DNA from: Jaltomata sinuosa
Taxonomy: Eukaryota > Streptophyta > Magnoliopsida > Solanales > Solanaceae
Direction: 5' to 3'
Length of the DNA: 64,000 bases
NCBI GenBank assembly: GCA_003996215.1
Contig: QJPP01000458.1
Location: forward strand, 1 to 64,000
The notes beneath the pieces were generated by a model. That model had not been told where the DNA came from, did not search any database, and saw only the letters and a list, made by a program, of their open reading frames with translations. Below, one piece after another: positions 1 through 11,574 of the stretch (positions are counted from its first letter, which is position 1; each line of letters begins with the position of its first letter). The position numbers were made by a program, and so were the translations under genes.

Positions 1-1607
1 AATCGTAAAACTGATGATTTAAACCACAAGTGAAATCAACCATTTCCAAATCATTTCCATCAAAAATGGCCCCCCGGGCCATGCAAGGTTTAGAAAACAG
101 TGTCAGTAGGCCCAAAGCCAAAACCACTGTAAAACATCGATAAAACCTCTTTATATGCATGGAAATGATATGCTCACACACAACAATAGCTGCCCAACCG
201 CTTACAATCAACCTACCGACCCTGCACAGGCCCACAGCTACTCAGCAAGCATAACCAGCCTAGAAGGATAATTCTATGCCCGGGACTCGCGGACATTCCC
301 AAAATCCCACCTTCTATGTTCCAGAGTCAACAAGGCCTCGCAGGACCACAAGGGTAAATAACATATATCCGCAAATACTACAAACAACGGAGGAATAAAA
401 ATAGCGGACATGAATAAAGCGGTCAAGGTTTGTGGTACCAACCTATAAACCAACCCAAGGATGCCCATTAATACAATTTTATTCTATATATACGGAGTCT
501 GGGGAAATTAAACCGTAACCTACCTGTCGTCCGACGACAAGCTGCTGGAACAACGATGTTCAAGCTCGAACCACTCCGATAAAATCCAAAACTAAAGCGG
601 AATCGGAATCGGATTTGGGACGAAATAACTTGACGTAGATAATTGATTTTCTTTCGGAGATTAAATAAAACGTGAAAACATTTTCTTCTCATCAAAACTT
701 TTCTAACAATTATAAGTATATATGTGCATATGCACTAAGAAACGTTAGTAGTGGTATGCTTATACAGGGGCTTAAATCAGCCACATATACATAAGTATAT
801 GTGCTGCCACCTTTCAACCTACTAGTGCTGCCTTCACCTTCCACTTACACGTGGGGGTGGAGGTGGCAACCAATTTTCCTCCGTTAGGTATATATTCGGG
901 CATTGCATAAATTCGTGGTAAAATAAATATAGTATTTTAAATATACCATAATTATTAGAAAATCATTTCCAATAAAACCTACTATTTTATAATAATAAAT
1001 TTTAACATAACTAAATTTACTATCTCCGTTAAAATATTACGGAGTATCAAAACTTTATAAAATAAATTCTTAAACCATTAAAATATTTTGAAAAGGCAAT
1101 ACTAATATAGTTTTTACCAAATTCAACTTTTAAATAAATATTCCAAATACACGCACGATGCTAATACGGTTCTTAAGTTTAGGCTCGTAATTCGCCTACG
1201 CACGATTTTGATATTCAATAATTATCTCGGAATCCTCCCTTATATTTTATCACTGTTTCGGAACTGAAATGGCATTTTAAAACGTAAAATTGAAGCTTAA
1301 ATCGGGTTAAACCCGACCCGATTCGCGACCCGGTTCGCAACCCGTTTTCTGCCAGACAGTCCGCGGTAAAACAGTCATAACTCTTTACTCCAAGATTATT
1401 TGGACGTGCGGTTTTGTGCGTTGGAAACTAGACTCGTAGACCTTCAATTTGGTATTTCGGGGGACTTCTAACTCTTTATATATTGGGAGAAAATCCCCGA
1501 GACATTTGACCCAAAGTTCAGGAAATTTGTTAAAGGTCTTACGATATCTTTTGTCGATTTGCTTGACTTCAAAACTTAACGTGGGAATGACCGGAAGGGT
1601 CATTACA
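1..1607 (-). repeat. Partial gypsy LTR, family B-like, minus strand
   Basis: The right edge is 'gggtcattaca' ending at 1607; on the minus strand this is an LTR start TGTAATGACCCTTCCGG, the same start as the LTRs at 31656 (plus) and 39271 (minus). Bases 1-500 match 37430-37880 by eye: both have 'gggccatg' followed by 'gtttagaaaac', then the run toward 'gtcgt' near 530 and 37900. The inner part (about 600-1500) is diverged, so this is a related subfamily. The LTR runs off the window at base 1. The five bases after the edge, 'tatca', are a candidate target-site duplication. It interrupts the copia remnant that begins directly after. No coding sequence is expected; short ORFs here are incidental. 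Confidence 0.75.
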
Positions 1608-2132
1608 TATCAGGACACAAGATCATGGATTATGGTATCCTCACTCATCAAACTTTGATCAAATTGGATACTCAGATGCAGATTTTACAGGTGATACAAA
1701 TGACCAAAAAATCACAAGTGAAATTTATCAAATTCTTGGAGAAGCCTTATAATTTATGGCATAGCAAAAAGCAAACTTTCGTAGCACTTTTAACTACTGA
1801 ATTTGAATATTTAGCCATTGGAATTTGTGGTACTCAATTATTATAGAGTATTAATGAATTACTTGACTGTGATTTATCTTATGAAGTTGTGCCTATTTTA
1901 TTGATAATACTAGTGCTATTAGTCTCTCTAAATACACTATTGTGCATCATTCAAGGGGAAAACATATAGATATTAAACATTATTTTATCAATGATCATGT
2001 TCAAAATAGAAAATTTATACTTGAATATATTGATTCTAAAAATCAACTTGTTAATATTTTTACAAAACTATTATTAGAAGAAAGATTTTGTTTCCTTCAT
2101 AGAAGTCTTGGAATAACTGTTTTGAAAAATTG
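1608..2132 (+). pseudogene. Ty1/copia polyprotein remnant: RNase H domain
   Basis: Three frames joined by frameshifts read as the C-terminal RNase H part of a Ty1/copia pol. Visible boxes are GLWYP then SDADFTGD (about 1625-1700), WHSKKQTFVALLTTEFEYLA (about 1758-1815), DNTSAISLSK (about 1905-1935), HHSRGKHIDIKHYFI (about 1943-1990) and NQLVNIFTKLL with RFCFLHRSLGI (about 2040-2120). Their order and spacing match the family, in which RNase H degrades the RNA strand of the RNA-DNA hybrid. Breaks are visible: a frameshift near 1745, a stop near 1845 and a frameshift near 1895. Everything upstream (gag, PR, IN, RT) is missing because the LTR ending at 1607 abuts it. It is dead as a gene. Confidence 0.9.
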
Positions 2133-3139
2133 ATTTTATTACTTTTCTATCATGATTACTCTGCCTTCTCTACATCATTCCCTCTTCTCAATATATTCTC
2201 TTCCCTTTTTCTGATGCTCCAAAAAAAAATCCTTTCTGTCTTTTCCACTTCTTCACTCTTTCTCTCCTTATATCCCTCCATACCAAGTCTTCAATGTCTC
2301 ATTCTTCTCATTCTCTTACTTAAATGACAAACACCATATCCATTGCTACCTCCTCCAAATGCCTTTGCAAATGCCCTTAAAACTACTCTGAATATGATAT
2401 CATATTCCTTAGGCTCTGATTCTCTAATGAAGGGTCTCGAACCCCTACTCCCATTCGTGATGTTAAGAAGAAACTCTCCAGTACCAATAACCATGCCAAC
2501 AAGAAAATAAGAGTAGAGGAATCTGCCTCAATCTTCCCTAAAGACATGCATACATTCTGGGGACCTGACAGAATTTTTTTTTCAATATTTCAAGAATTGT
2601 CCTATAGTCTCTAGAAGGGTTATCAATCTAGAACAAATGGAGGAATCTCACTACCCCGTAAGTTCTTAATTCAAAGCTCAAAATTTATCTCTGTTGTTCT
2701 AATTATGTAGTTTGGAAGTATAGAAAGGACTGGTTCACCTATTTTAAGGAAATTTGAAAGTCTCTAAGGATAGTGATGAGCTCAAAACCCTAGTCTTGAA
2801 AAATTGCATTATTGTGAATGACTGTCTAAGTGAGCAACTTATTGGGATGAAATTCTCTGGGGTTTTCCCTTCATAAGTGGCAGTTGGACTGATGATTTTG
2901 AAGTAACCTTGGAGACTACTAAAGCAGTCGTTGTTGTACTAGGTTCAGACCTTTCATATTTTGGTCCTTTTTCTCTTTTTTTAAGTATCATATTTTAGCC
3001 CATATAATTACTACCTCTCTGGCTTCTTGCAAAGGTTCTCTCAGCAATATCACAAACGGGGATGTGTATGTTCTTTATTGTTTAATTAAGAATTACCTCA
3101 TCAATTGGGAAACTTGGTTCCGTGAACACATGATCGGAT
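2133..3139 (+). other. Copia post-pol region, decayed
   Basis: About 1 kb between the end of copia RNase H and the coiled-coil ORF. It starts with pyrimidine-rich DNA (2150-2330). Short open stretches follow, such as one around 2400-2560 with a proline/threonine and lysine-rich character, and one around 3060-3190 reading YCLIKNYLINWETWF in a frame different from the ORF at 3140. Because a PPT and LTR start lie further down (4086-4110), this DNA belongs to the copia element and looks like a broken extra reading frame downstream of pol, as known in some copia lineages (for example SIRE-type). No function can be assigned. Confidence 0.5.
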
Positions 3140-3730
3140 GTGCTGAGGAATCTAATGCCAAGGTTTCCTTACTGGCTACTTATTTCTTGTATTTTAGTTG
3201 TCTATACGATCGACCTATTAGATTACAAGCATGTTGAGATCTCCTCCACCTATGATACTCATGAATTTGGCTGCATGGGTTATGTTCTGGTTAACAACAA
3301 ATGGTGTAAGAAGGATTCTATTAAAGATAAAGATGAACTGTCTATGGTTAGCAAAAACTCTCCAGATTCAAATATTGAGTTGCTTAAGGAAGCAAAAGAC
3401 ATTAAGGGTTATCTCACTTCAGTGGAAGAAGGAATGCAGAGGATGCAAGAGTCTAGCAACACAATCCTACAGCTTACCAAAGGCACCAACACTGATGTTG
3501 GAAAGCTGCATTTGCAAATGGATGGCACCCAGCAAGAAGAATTCAAAATAGTGAACAAATTGATCAAAGAAGTCAACTACCTCAAGGCTAGAATTGACTC
3601 TTCACATAATGACCTTGTTGTATCTGTCCAAATCTCATATTCCAATCTGGTAAGAAATGTGGAGCGCTGCTACAACTCCTTCTCTACAGGAGTCATAAAT
3701 ATTCTCAAACACTTCCTTGGCGATCTTTGA
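3140..3730 (+). pseudogene. Extra copia ORF with predicted coiled coil
   Basis: A 196-codon open frame in the post-pol region of the copia remnant. It opens directly after a TGA without an ATG (first in-frame ATG at 3155), so the true N-terminus lies in the decayed DNA before it. The first ~30 residues are hydrophobic (around WLLISCILVVYTIDLL), possibly a membrane segment or an out-of-frame artefact. Residues ~80-170 are polar and alpha-helical in composition, with leucine, isoleucine and methionine spaced like heptads (for example MQRMQESSNTILQL, then IVNKLIKEVNYLKARI), suggesting a coiled coil. Post-pol coiled-coil 'env-like' ORFs are known in SIRE-type copia elements; calling this one is inference. 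An overlapping frame at 3231-3551 looks like a shadow. Confidence 0.45.
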
Positions 3731-4107
3731 ACTATGTTCCTTTTTTTGGTGTTAACCAGGCTATTCCAAGAATCCATTTGCTCCCTTCATACTATGTTTT
3801 TTGGCTTTATAACAGGAGATTTTTGACCCTCTTCCCTTCCTATACTCCTTATCTATTTTTTGTGCTAGTTTGTTCTGTTTATATTATTTGTATTGATTGA
3901 TTATATGTTGCATATTTAATTCATATCTTGCTTGTATGTGTTCCTTTTTTCTTTTTGATTATTCTAACAATGGGAGAATGTAAACATCAGAGTCAAGTAG
4001 CACACAGCAAGGGGGAGAGCACACAACAAGGGGGATCTAAAGTTTAACAGGGAAGGAAAATTCCTCTGATTTTTTCCTTTCATTGTCATCATCAAAAAGA
4101 AAGACAT
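3731..4107 (+). other. Copia 3' non-coding tail and polypurine tract
   Basis: Non-coding, T-rich tail. Two 'caagggggag'-type purine boxes lie at about 4008-4036, and a decayed purine tract 'aaaaagaaagacat' lies at about 4094-4107, directly before the LTR start. The tract primes plus-strand DNA synthesis in LTR retrotransposons. The text 'gtcatcatcaaaaag' before it is typical of copia 3' ends. Confidence 0.6.
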
Positions 4108-4192
4108 TGTTAGCCTCTTAATATATTTTAATGATGACATATAACAAAGTGTTTTGTTGTACTATGCAAGAATAAAAATAAAAAGGACAACC
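4108..4192 (+). repeat. Copia 3' LTR, first 85 bases only
   Basis: Begins TGTTAGCCTCTTAATATATT directly after the purine tract, with 'gatgacata' shortly after, as in many plant copia LTRs. It is cut at 4192 by the gypsy family A LTR that begins TGTCACGACC at 4193. Confidence 0.65.
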
Positions 4193-6402
4193 TGTCACGA
4201 CCCAGACCATCGTGATTGGCACCCACCAAACCCCCGAATGAGCGAACCAATAGAGTTCAACCCTTAGCCTAGACTAACAGCCTAAAACCAGTAGCAAAAA
4301 GTAAACTAGCAGTTCAAATCAGCAAAGAATTGTATCGTTAAAATTATCCTGCGGAAAATCCCCCTAGAAACTGAAAGTCATCGTACCAAACACTACCAAT
4401 ACTAGAGTACGGGGATGCAGCCTCAAAACTTAAAACAGTAAAGAGATAGTCTAAGCCCAAAACAATTGGGCTATAACTTAAAAGATAAGCATCAAGGCGG
4501 CTTGGTCGAATGGCTCACCCTTGATATCTTGGAACAGTCCAGCCTACAGGTGAGGTCGTGCGTCAACCTCCGGAAGATTTCCTATACTCACAACAAAAAC
4601 AAGCAAGTGCAGCATTAGTACACAACCACCGTGTACTGGTAGGATCATCAGCCAGTTTCCAAATAACAGTGTTTAAGAAGTACAACAAATCAAGTAATTA
4701 GTATGGAAGACATGAAATCAGTCAATAGACCCTAAGCTACAAGTCTCTACCTAGATTGTTCCCGCATGAAATCTAGCTCTTAAAACTCTAAACCACCATC
4801 ATATACCAATAATTATACCTTTCCGTCTAGACCAGACCCAACCTGGGATCCCCTCTAAACAATACCTGAGTGTCAATGAACAACCCGGCCTAATCCAAGA
4901 CCTACTTAACAATTATAACCAAAATTCTCCGGTCACTTAAGGACCACCAAAACAAGTATCACATTTCAGTAAAACAACCTGGTCCACTCATGAAACCAAT
5001 AATAGTCAATGCAATACAACAATAACAATGCAAATATGCAGTAAAATAAACTCGTACCAGGCGTGGTACCTGAGCCAACCATTAGTATTCTGTACCAGGC
5101 GTGGTACCCGAGCCAACCATTTGTTATACCCATACCTGGCGTGATACCCGAGCTAACCGAATGTCAATAATTCACAGTTAATAGATGAACAAACAACTTA
5201 TAAACCAACAATCAACACACCATTCAATACACAGACTGTAAAATAGGACCCTTAGACATTCTACATAATTCCTCTAAGTAATGTAATTCATACAAGCACT
5301 TAGATAAGAGTACAAACATATACCACATTCACAGGAATCGTAAGCCATCACCTACCTCAAAATGATCCAAGCTCTACCTAACCCTAGCTTTCCCGTGTTC
5401 TGGATTCCTTTCTCATTCTTGGTCTAAAATAACATACAGGTACAAGAAATCAACAAACAAGGCCTGCACATTACCCGAATTACACCAAATCCCAGAACGA
5501 CAGGCCAACCATGATCATTCCACCCTTTTTTGGGGCTTTCCTACCATTAATTTCCCTAGTTCTATCATTTTCACGGATAAAAATAGAGAATTAAACAACC
5601 TATGATCATTATATTTTACTTTTAACAATACCCAAGAACTTTCATGTTTAGAATCCCCTTTCTTCCCCGGTTTCCACCATTCTTAGGTTATTCCAACCTT
5701 CCCCCAAGTTACCTCCTAGCAATTCTACCGCATAGGAAAAGTAGTGCAAAGTTTGGGGAGTAGAAACCTTACCTTAGAGGGGAAAAATAATGAAGAACGG
5801 AGGAAAAATGCCTGAAATCGCCCTAGTTCTTCTCCCAAACAAATTGTAGAAAACTGAACTGTTTTGAGAAAGTTTCTACATTAAAAACCCATCGGCCCAC
5901 TATAGCGGTCCCCTCTCTGCTATAGAGGTCCCGCTATAGCGGACGACTTCCGCTATAGTGATCTTAAGCGGCGTTGACCGCCTTGACCACCGCTATTGCA
6001 GTATTTTCCACCGCTATAGCGAAGGTCGCTATGACAAAGCTGTTGCACTCGTCACAGACAGAATGTCCAGAAATCTCCAAAATTTGCCCATTTTACAACA
6101 CACTTTCTTCCCTTGATGATCCGAAATAACCCCTTCACGTCAAACGTGATTCCAAGAGTTCTACTTACCCAAATTCGATTCCAAAAAGTCCCCCAAACTC
6201 CTTTATTTCTTGGCTACGTGGAAAACTAGCTCAAAATAAGAGACATAACCTCATCCTTACCCGGATTTCCCTAGGCACCACCTCGCTCCAAATCCGGCCG
6301 AGGCTAACCTAGCTCAGAATTTCAAACTCCCAAACCCAGAGTTTTCTAACTCTATAACTTGGCACGATTGAACTACCCATAATAACAGACCTGATCATTA
6401 TA
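4193..6402 (-). repeat. 3' LTR of family A copy 1
   Basis: About 2.2 kb. Left edge TGTCACGACC at 4193 (minus-strand end GGTCGTGACA). The right edge aligns with the start of the plus-strand A LTR (TGTAATGACC) but is mutated here, so the terminal TG reads TA. It contains three keypad motifs around GGTACC...TGGTAC (about 5055-5155) and the cluster of CCGCTATAGCGG-type palindromes at 5890-6040 (one perfect copy at 5931-5942). These land at the same places as in the plus-strand copy. Confidence 0.9.
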
Positions 6403-6499
6403 ACATATACCAATTTACCCATCGTTCATCCCCGAATGATCAAACCCAAATTTACGGAAATAAAGGAAAGAAAGTGTAGTACATGAATCCTAAAACAAC

Positions 6500-8012
6500 T
6501 GAGGGTACTTGTCCCGCATGTCCTTCTCGGTTTCCTAAGTGGCTTCCTCAACCGAATGATGCTTCCACTGAACTTTTACCATGTCAATTACCTTTGCCCT
6601 TAACCTCCGAACATCCTGAGTAAGAATCAATATTGGTTTCTCTTCATAACAAAGATCCTTGTCGAAAATACTTCGTCCCACTTGATGATGTAGTTCTCAT
6701 ACCCATGGTATCGCTTAAGCATGGATACATGGAATACCGGATGGACGCCCAACAAACTGGGCAGCAGTGCTAACTTGTAAGCAAGTGGCCCCACAATCTC
6801 AAGAACTTCAAACAGACCAACAAACCGAGGACTAAGCTTGCCCTTCTTACCAAACCTCATAACTCCCTTCATTGGTGACACCTTTAGTAATACTTATTCA
6901 CCAACCTGAAACTCCATATCTAGGACTTTGTGATCTGCATACTCCTTCTGCCTGCTTTGGGCAGCCAACAATTTGGCCTGAATGCCCCTTACCTTTTCAT
7001 GTGCTTCCTTTACTAAGTCCACGCCCAGTGGCTTTACATCGCCTTCCTCAAACCACCCAACTGGTAATCTGCAGTTCCTCCCATACAATGCCTTGAACGG
7101 TGCCATATTAATACTGGAGTGTTAGCTATAGTTGTATGACAATTCACACAATGATAGAAACTGGTCCCAATGTCCCCTGAAGTCCATCACACATGCTCTC
7201 AGCATGTCCTCTAATACCTGGATCATCCTCTCCGACTGCCATCAGTCTGAGGGTAAAAGGTTATGCTAAAGGTGAGTTGTGTACCCAACTCTTCCTGCAA
7301 CTTTCCCCAAAACTTAGAGGTAAACTGCGTACCCCTGTCTGAAATGATGGACAATGTTACCCCATATAGTCTCACAATCTCTTTCACGTAGATCTTGGCC
7401 AATTGTTGTGAATTGTAATCCACCCTGACCAGAATGAAATGAGAGGACTTGTTCAGCCTGTCAACAATGACCCAAATCGAGTCATACTTCCCCAATGTCT
7501 TGGGAAGACCCACCACAAAGTCCATGGCTATCCTTTCAAACTTCCACTCTGGAATTGGCATTCTATGAAGTAGTCCTGCTGGTCTCTGGTGTTCATACTT
7601 TACCTGCTGGCAGTTCTAACAATTAGCCACAAAATTAACTATGTCTCTTTTCATCCCAGGACACTAGTAACGCTGCCTCAAGTTTTTGTACATTTTAGTC
7701 ACACCCGGATGAATTGAGTACCACAAACCATGAGCTTCTGCCAAGATTTTCTGAATTATATCATCAACCCGAGGAACACAAATCCTATCTCTCAAAATTT
7801 AGCACTCCTCCAGAGTCTAACGTGACGTCCCTGGATTCCGCAGATATTAAATTACCTCTAAGCTTACTCAGTTTCGGATTCAAAAATTGTTTGGCCTTTA
7901 TTTCCTCTATGAAGGTGGCTTTGACCTCAATGTTGGACAACAACCCACCTTGATATGAAACACCCAAGTGCATGAACTTGGCCTCCAAAGCCCAAATTTC
8001 CTTTGCTACTGG
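6500..8012 (-). pseudogene. Family A copy 1: integrase and chromodomain-like tail
   Basis: Integrase inserts the element cDNA into the host chromosome. Visible on the minus strand are the core start MDFVVGLPKTLGKYDS (about 7500-7540), the second catalytic Asp in SDRGTQFTS (about 7325-7350) and the region of the catalytic Glu, QSER, near 7230. One base is lost in the codon before that box, shifting the frame. The C-terminal part (6627-6881) reads MSPMKGVMRFGKKGKLSPRF, the module after the core. It is followed by a chromodomain-like stretch (VIDMVKVQWKH, then KDMRDKYPQLF) at about 6505-6600, where a TGG is now TAG. A CAG to TAG stop lies in the zinc-binding part near 7615. Chromodomain tails steer integration to heterochromatin in chromoviruses. 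Non-functional. Confidence 0.88.
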
Positions 8013-9289
8013 TCATTTGGACACCCCCAAATAAGCTAAGCTACCCATGCTAACTGTTTTCTGGCTCAATGCGTCTTCCACCACATTAGCCTTACCCGGA
8101 TGGTACTGAATGGTTACATCATAGTCCTTCAAAAGCTTCATCCACCTTCTCTGCCTCAAATTCAAATCCTTTTGCGTGAATACATGCTGTAAACTGCGAT
8201 TATCTGTGAATACCTCACACCTGGCAGCATAAAGGTAGTGTCTCAAAATCTTTAATGCAAAAACCACCGCTGCCAACTCCAAGTCATGAGTCAGGTAGTT
8301 CCTCTGATGCACCTTCAACTGCCTGGATGCATAGGCTATAACATTCCTATCCTGCTTCAACACAACACCCAACCCTGAATATGAAGCATCACAGTACACA
8401 ATAAAGTCTTTACCTTCAACCGGCAAGGACAATATAGGAACCGTGGTCAGGAGTATCTTGAGATTTTGGAAGCTCTCCTCACACCTTACGGACCACATGA
8501 ATGGTACATCCTTCTATGTCAGTCTGGTTAGGTGAGTAGCAATAGAAGCAAAATCCTTAACAAACCTCCGGTAGTACCCCGCGAGCCCAACAAAATTCCT
8601 CACTTCTGTCACAAAGCTAGGCCAAACCCAACTCTTGACTACCTCAATTTTTTGGGGATCCACCATCACCCTCTTTCCTGACACTACATGCCCCAAGAAC
8701 GCAACCGAAGTCAACCAAAATTCACACTTGGAGAACTTTGCATAAAGCTTTTGATGTCTCAAGATATCCAACACAATACGAAGATGATTAGAATGCTCCT
8801 CCATACTCTTGGAGTAGATCAAAATATCATCGATAAATATAATCATGAAGGAATACAAATACGATTTAAATACCCCATTCATCAAACTCATGAATGTTGC
8901 CGGAGCATTGGTAAAATCAAACGACATTACTGGGAACTCATAATGGCCATACCGAGTCCGAAAAGCAGTTTTTGAAATGTCCTCAGGCCTAATCTTTAAC
9001 TGATGGTACCCCAACCTCAAGTCACTTTTTGAAAACACTGATGCACCCTGAAGCTGGTCAAACAAATCATCTATACGGGGTAGAGGGTACTTATTCCGGA
9101 TGGTCACCTTGTTCAACTGCCTATAATCTATGCACATCCGCATACTACCATCCTTCTTCTTTACAAATAAAAATGGAGCACCTCAAGGAGAAGCACTGGG
9201 ATGGATAAATCCCTTATCTAAAAGTTTATGCAGCTGAGTCTTAAGTTCCCTCAACTCTGCCGGAGCCATACGATACGATACACAGGAAT
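8013..9289 (-). pseudogene. Family A copy 1: reverse transcriptase and RNase H
   Basis: Reads from RT to RNase H in one frame for most of its length. RT boxes: CIDYRQLNKVTIRNKYPLPR (about 9080-9140), SDLRLGYHQLK, TAFRTRYGHYEF, and the catalytic FIDD motif at 8826-8837 followed by ILIYSK. The usual MSFGLTNAP box reads MSFDFTNAP here. RNase H follows from 8498 (YCDASYSGLGVVL; DLELAAVVFALK; FTDNRSLQHVF; YHPGKANVVEDALS). A TAG stop at 8511-8513 separates them; copy 2 has TAA at the same codon. The RT start is cut off by a 5-bp tandem duplication ('tatcg' repeated) near 9270-9280 that shifts frame just after the protease linker. Confidence 0.92.
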
Positions 9290-9940
9290 AGAAATGGGAT
9301 GAGTGCCTAGCTCCAAATCAATACAGAATTCTATATCCCTGTCCGGAGGCATACCAGGCAAATCCGATGGAAATATCTCTAGAAACTCAGAAACCACCAA
9401 AACTGACTCAATAGATGGGGACTCCACACTATCATCCCGGAGATGAGCCAAGAAGGCTAGACACCCTCTCCCCACTAGCTTCCTAGCCCGAACAAATGAT
9501 ATTATCTTAACTGGATTAGGCCTGTACACTCCTTCCCACTCTAGTCTATCCTTACCCAGAATCTCTAGAGCCAACGTCTTGGTGTGACAGTTCAACACCG
9601 CATGGTAAGGGGATAGCCAGGTCATACCCAAGATAATATCAAAATTAGCCATATCCAGAATTACCAAGTCTACCCAAGTATGCAACCCCACAAACACAAC
9701 AGAAGAATCACGATAAACATGATTCACAACCACAGACTCTCCAACTAGGGTAGAAACATGGATAGGAAAATCAAGGATATCACAAATTAAGTCAAGACCC
9801 AACACAAAACTCACAGACACATAAGAATATGTAGAACCTGGGTCAAATAATACCAAAGCCATTTTATCACAGACAAGAATGGTACATGTGATCACCGCAT
9901 CTGAGGTTTCTGCCTCGGTCCTCCCTGGAAAAGCATAGTA
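9290..9940 (-). pseudogene. Family A copy 1: aspartic protease
   Basis: A retroelement aspartic protease that would cleave Gag-Pol. The active-site box is LFDPGSTYSYVS (about 9810-9845): D-P-G instead of the textbook D-T/S-G, a variant shared with copy 2 and common in plant gypsy elements. The second hallmark, FDIILGMTWLSPYHAVLNC, is at about 9590-9640. A linker toward RT (GRGCLAFLAHLRDDSVESPS) is kept, ending in the frameshift near 9275. The open stretch 9895-9251 contains no stop, so this is the best preserved domain of the copy. Confidence 0.9.
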
Positions 9941-9959
9941 ATGAGCCCGATCATCAATT

Positions 9960-11354
9960 CAGGCAATTTCCCAAGCTGACTGTGCTACACAACTGCCTGC
10001 GCTGTCGTTCTCCATGTCTCCCCAGCCTCCCTAAAAGTTACCTCACCCACCTTGTTGACGACCTCTAGCATTACCACCTCTGCCTGTCGAGACCACTGCT
10101 TACTTGTCTGCCTATGTGGGAACTCCCTCTTAAAGTGACCCAGATCACCACAATGGAGGCAACCACGATCAAGTGCAGGCCTGCTAGCTGATGTGTAAGA
10201 CGCTCCGTGGCCTCAAGGAGCTGAAGATAGAGCTCCCTGACGACCAGCTGTAGTAGCTGGCAGAGCTGACTGAAAAGGACGAGCCTAGTAAGCCTGCTGA
10301 TTTTGTCCCCTAGAGTATGAACCACCAAAATTTCCCTTATTCCGGGGCTTCTTGGCTAAAGCCTTAGCCTGCCCCGCCTGCTTGACTCTCTCAAGCTTCT
10401 TCACATAATCCACCACATCATTAAAGTGTTTCCCTAAAGAAGTCATATGCACTAACAGTACCTGTAGCTCAGTATTCAACCCTTTCACAAACAACCGGAC
10501 CTGTTCCTCCTCAGAACCCAACATCTGTGTGGCAAAATGAGACAAGGCGTGGAACTTAGCCTCGTAAGCAGAGACTGACATGCCACCTTGCTCTAAGTTC
10601 AAGAACTCATCTTTCTTTGGGTCCCTCAAAGTACGGGGTACGTACTTCTCTAAAAACAAAGTGTGGAACTGTTCCCAAGTCAGTGGGGGTAGAACAGAAG
10701 ACCGACACTCCACATGAGACCTCCACCACTGCTTGGCATCACCCTGCAGCTAAAATATGACAAACTCAACCCCATGCTGACGTATAATACCCAACTTGTG
10801 CAACCTCTCATAGCAATCCAAGATGAACTCATACGCATCCTCCTTGTTGGTACCCTGAAAAGTAGGAGGTTTCAGCTTGAGAAACTTGGTCAGCATCTCA
10901 TGCTCATTCCCTGTCATCAATGGGCCTAGCATTGGCCTGAAGAAATCATTCGTGCCTGAAGCTGCATCCATCCTATTCGATGTAGTAACCGCTGGCTGAG
11001 TATCCAAGGCATGATTCACAAAAGTCGCGGGTATGGCTCCAGTACTGACCAACCACTCAGAATATTCCAAGCCTGCTAAAAGACTTCCGGTGTCATAGTA
11101 GGAAGGCCTGCACCCCCAACTGTTGCCGCCTCCGCCTATGCCCCTTCGACCTCCACAACAACTTCCACATCTTCAGCAACATGTTCTTGAGGTGGGGGAG
11201 GGGTTGTTTCACGCTCTCCAGCAGCCGCATGAACTCCACCCCTGGTGGGTGCGGCTCTACTTCGTTCCCTGCCCCTTCCCCTACCTCTTCCACGAGTTGT
11301 TGGGCCCGCTGTTGGGACTACTGGACTCGCTCCATTATTCCTTGTAGTAACCAT
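9960..11354 (-). pseudogene. Family A copy 1: gag
   Basis: Starts at ATG 11354 (MVTTRNNGASPVVPT), the same start as copy 2 at 23311, about 200 bases after the PBS. An arginine/glycine-rich N-terminus (GRGRGRGRERSRAAP) is followed by the retrotransposon capsid region: AYEFILDCYERLHKLGI, GDAKQWWRSHVE, EQFHTLFLEKYVPRTLRD, and YEAKFHALSHFATQ (about 10550-10860). A nucleocapsid knuckle CLHCGDLGHFKRE lies near 10122-10165, but its last cysteine is replaced by phenylalanine, so the CCHC finger is broken; copy 2 keeps the Cys. Frameshifts occur near 11130 and stops near 10750 (CAG to TAG), 10285 and 10210. It would have formed the virus-like particle. Confidence 0.88.
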
Positions 11355-11552
11355 CTGCGGACATAAGAGTGAATGAGGTTAGATACCAATTTGTATCACC
11401 AGGTACCAATTGGAATCAAGTTATAGCATGAAGGAAAGAATGAAGAGATAATTTTTCCTAAAGCCCCAGAGCCTCTCGAAGAAAAGTATGACCATCTTTG
11501 CACTGTTCTGCAAGACACTACTAGACCTGTTTAGTACGACGAGATCAACGAA

Positions 11553-11570
11553 CCTAGGGCTCTGATACTA
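11553..11570 (-). other. Primer binding site (initiator Met-tRNA type)
   Basis: On the minus strand it reads TAGTATCAGAGCCCTAGG, one base off the common plant TGGTATCAGAGC site complementary to the 3' end of initiator Met-tRNA. It lies four bases inside the 5' LTR edge at 11575, as expected for minus-strand DNA priming. Confidence 0.85.
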
Positions 11571-11574
11571 TCTT

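Noticed and set aside
8688..8975. 95-codon plus-strand ORF inside family A copy 1, and its counterpart at 25749-25994
   Set aside because: Exact antisense of RT; both follow from RT codon use.
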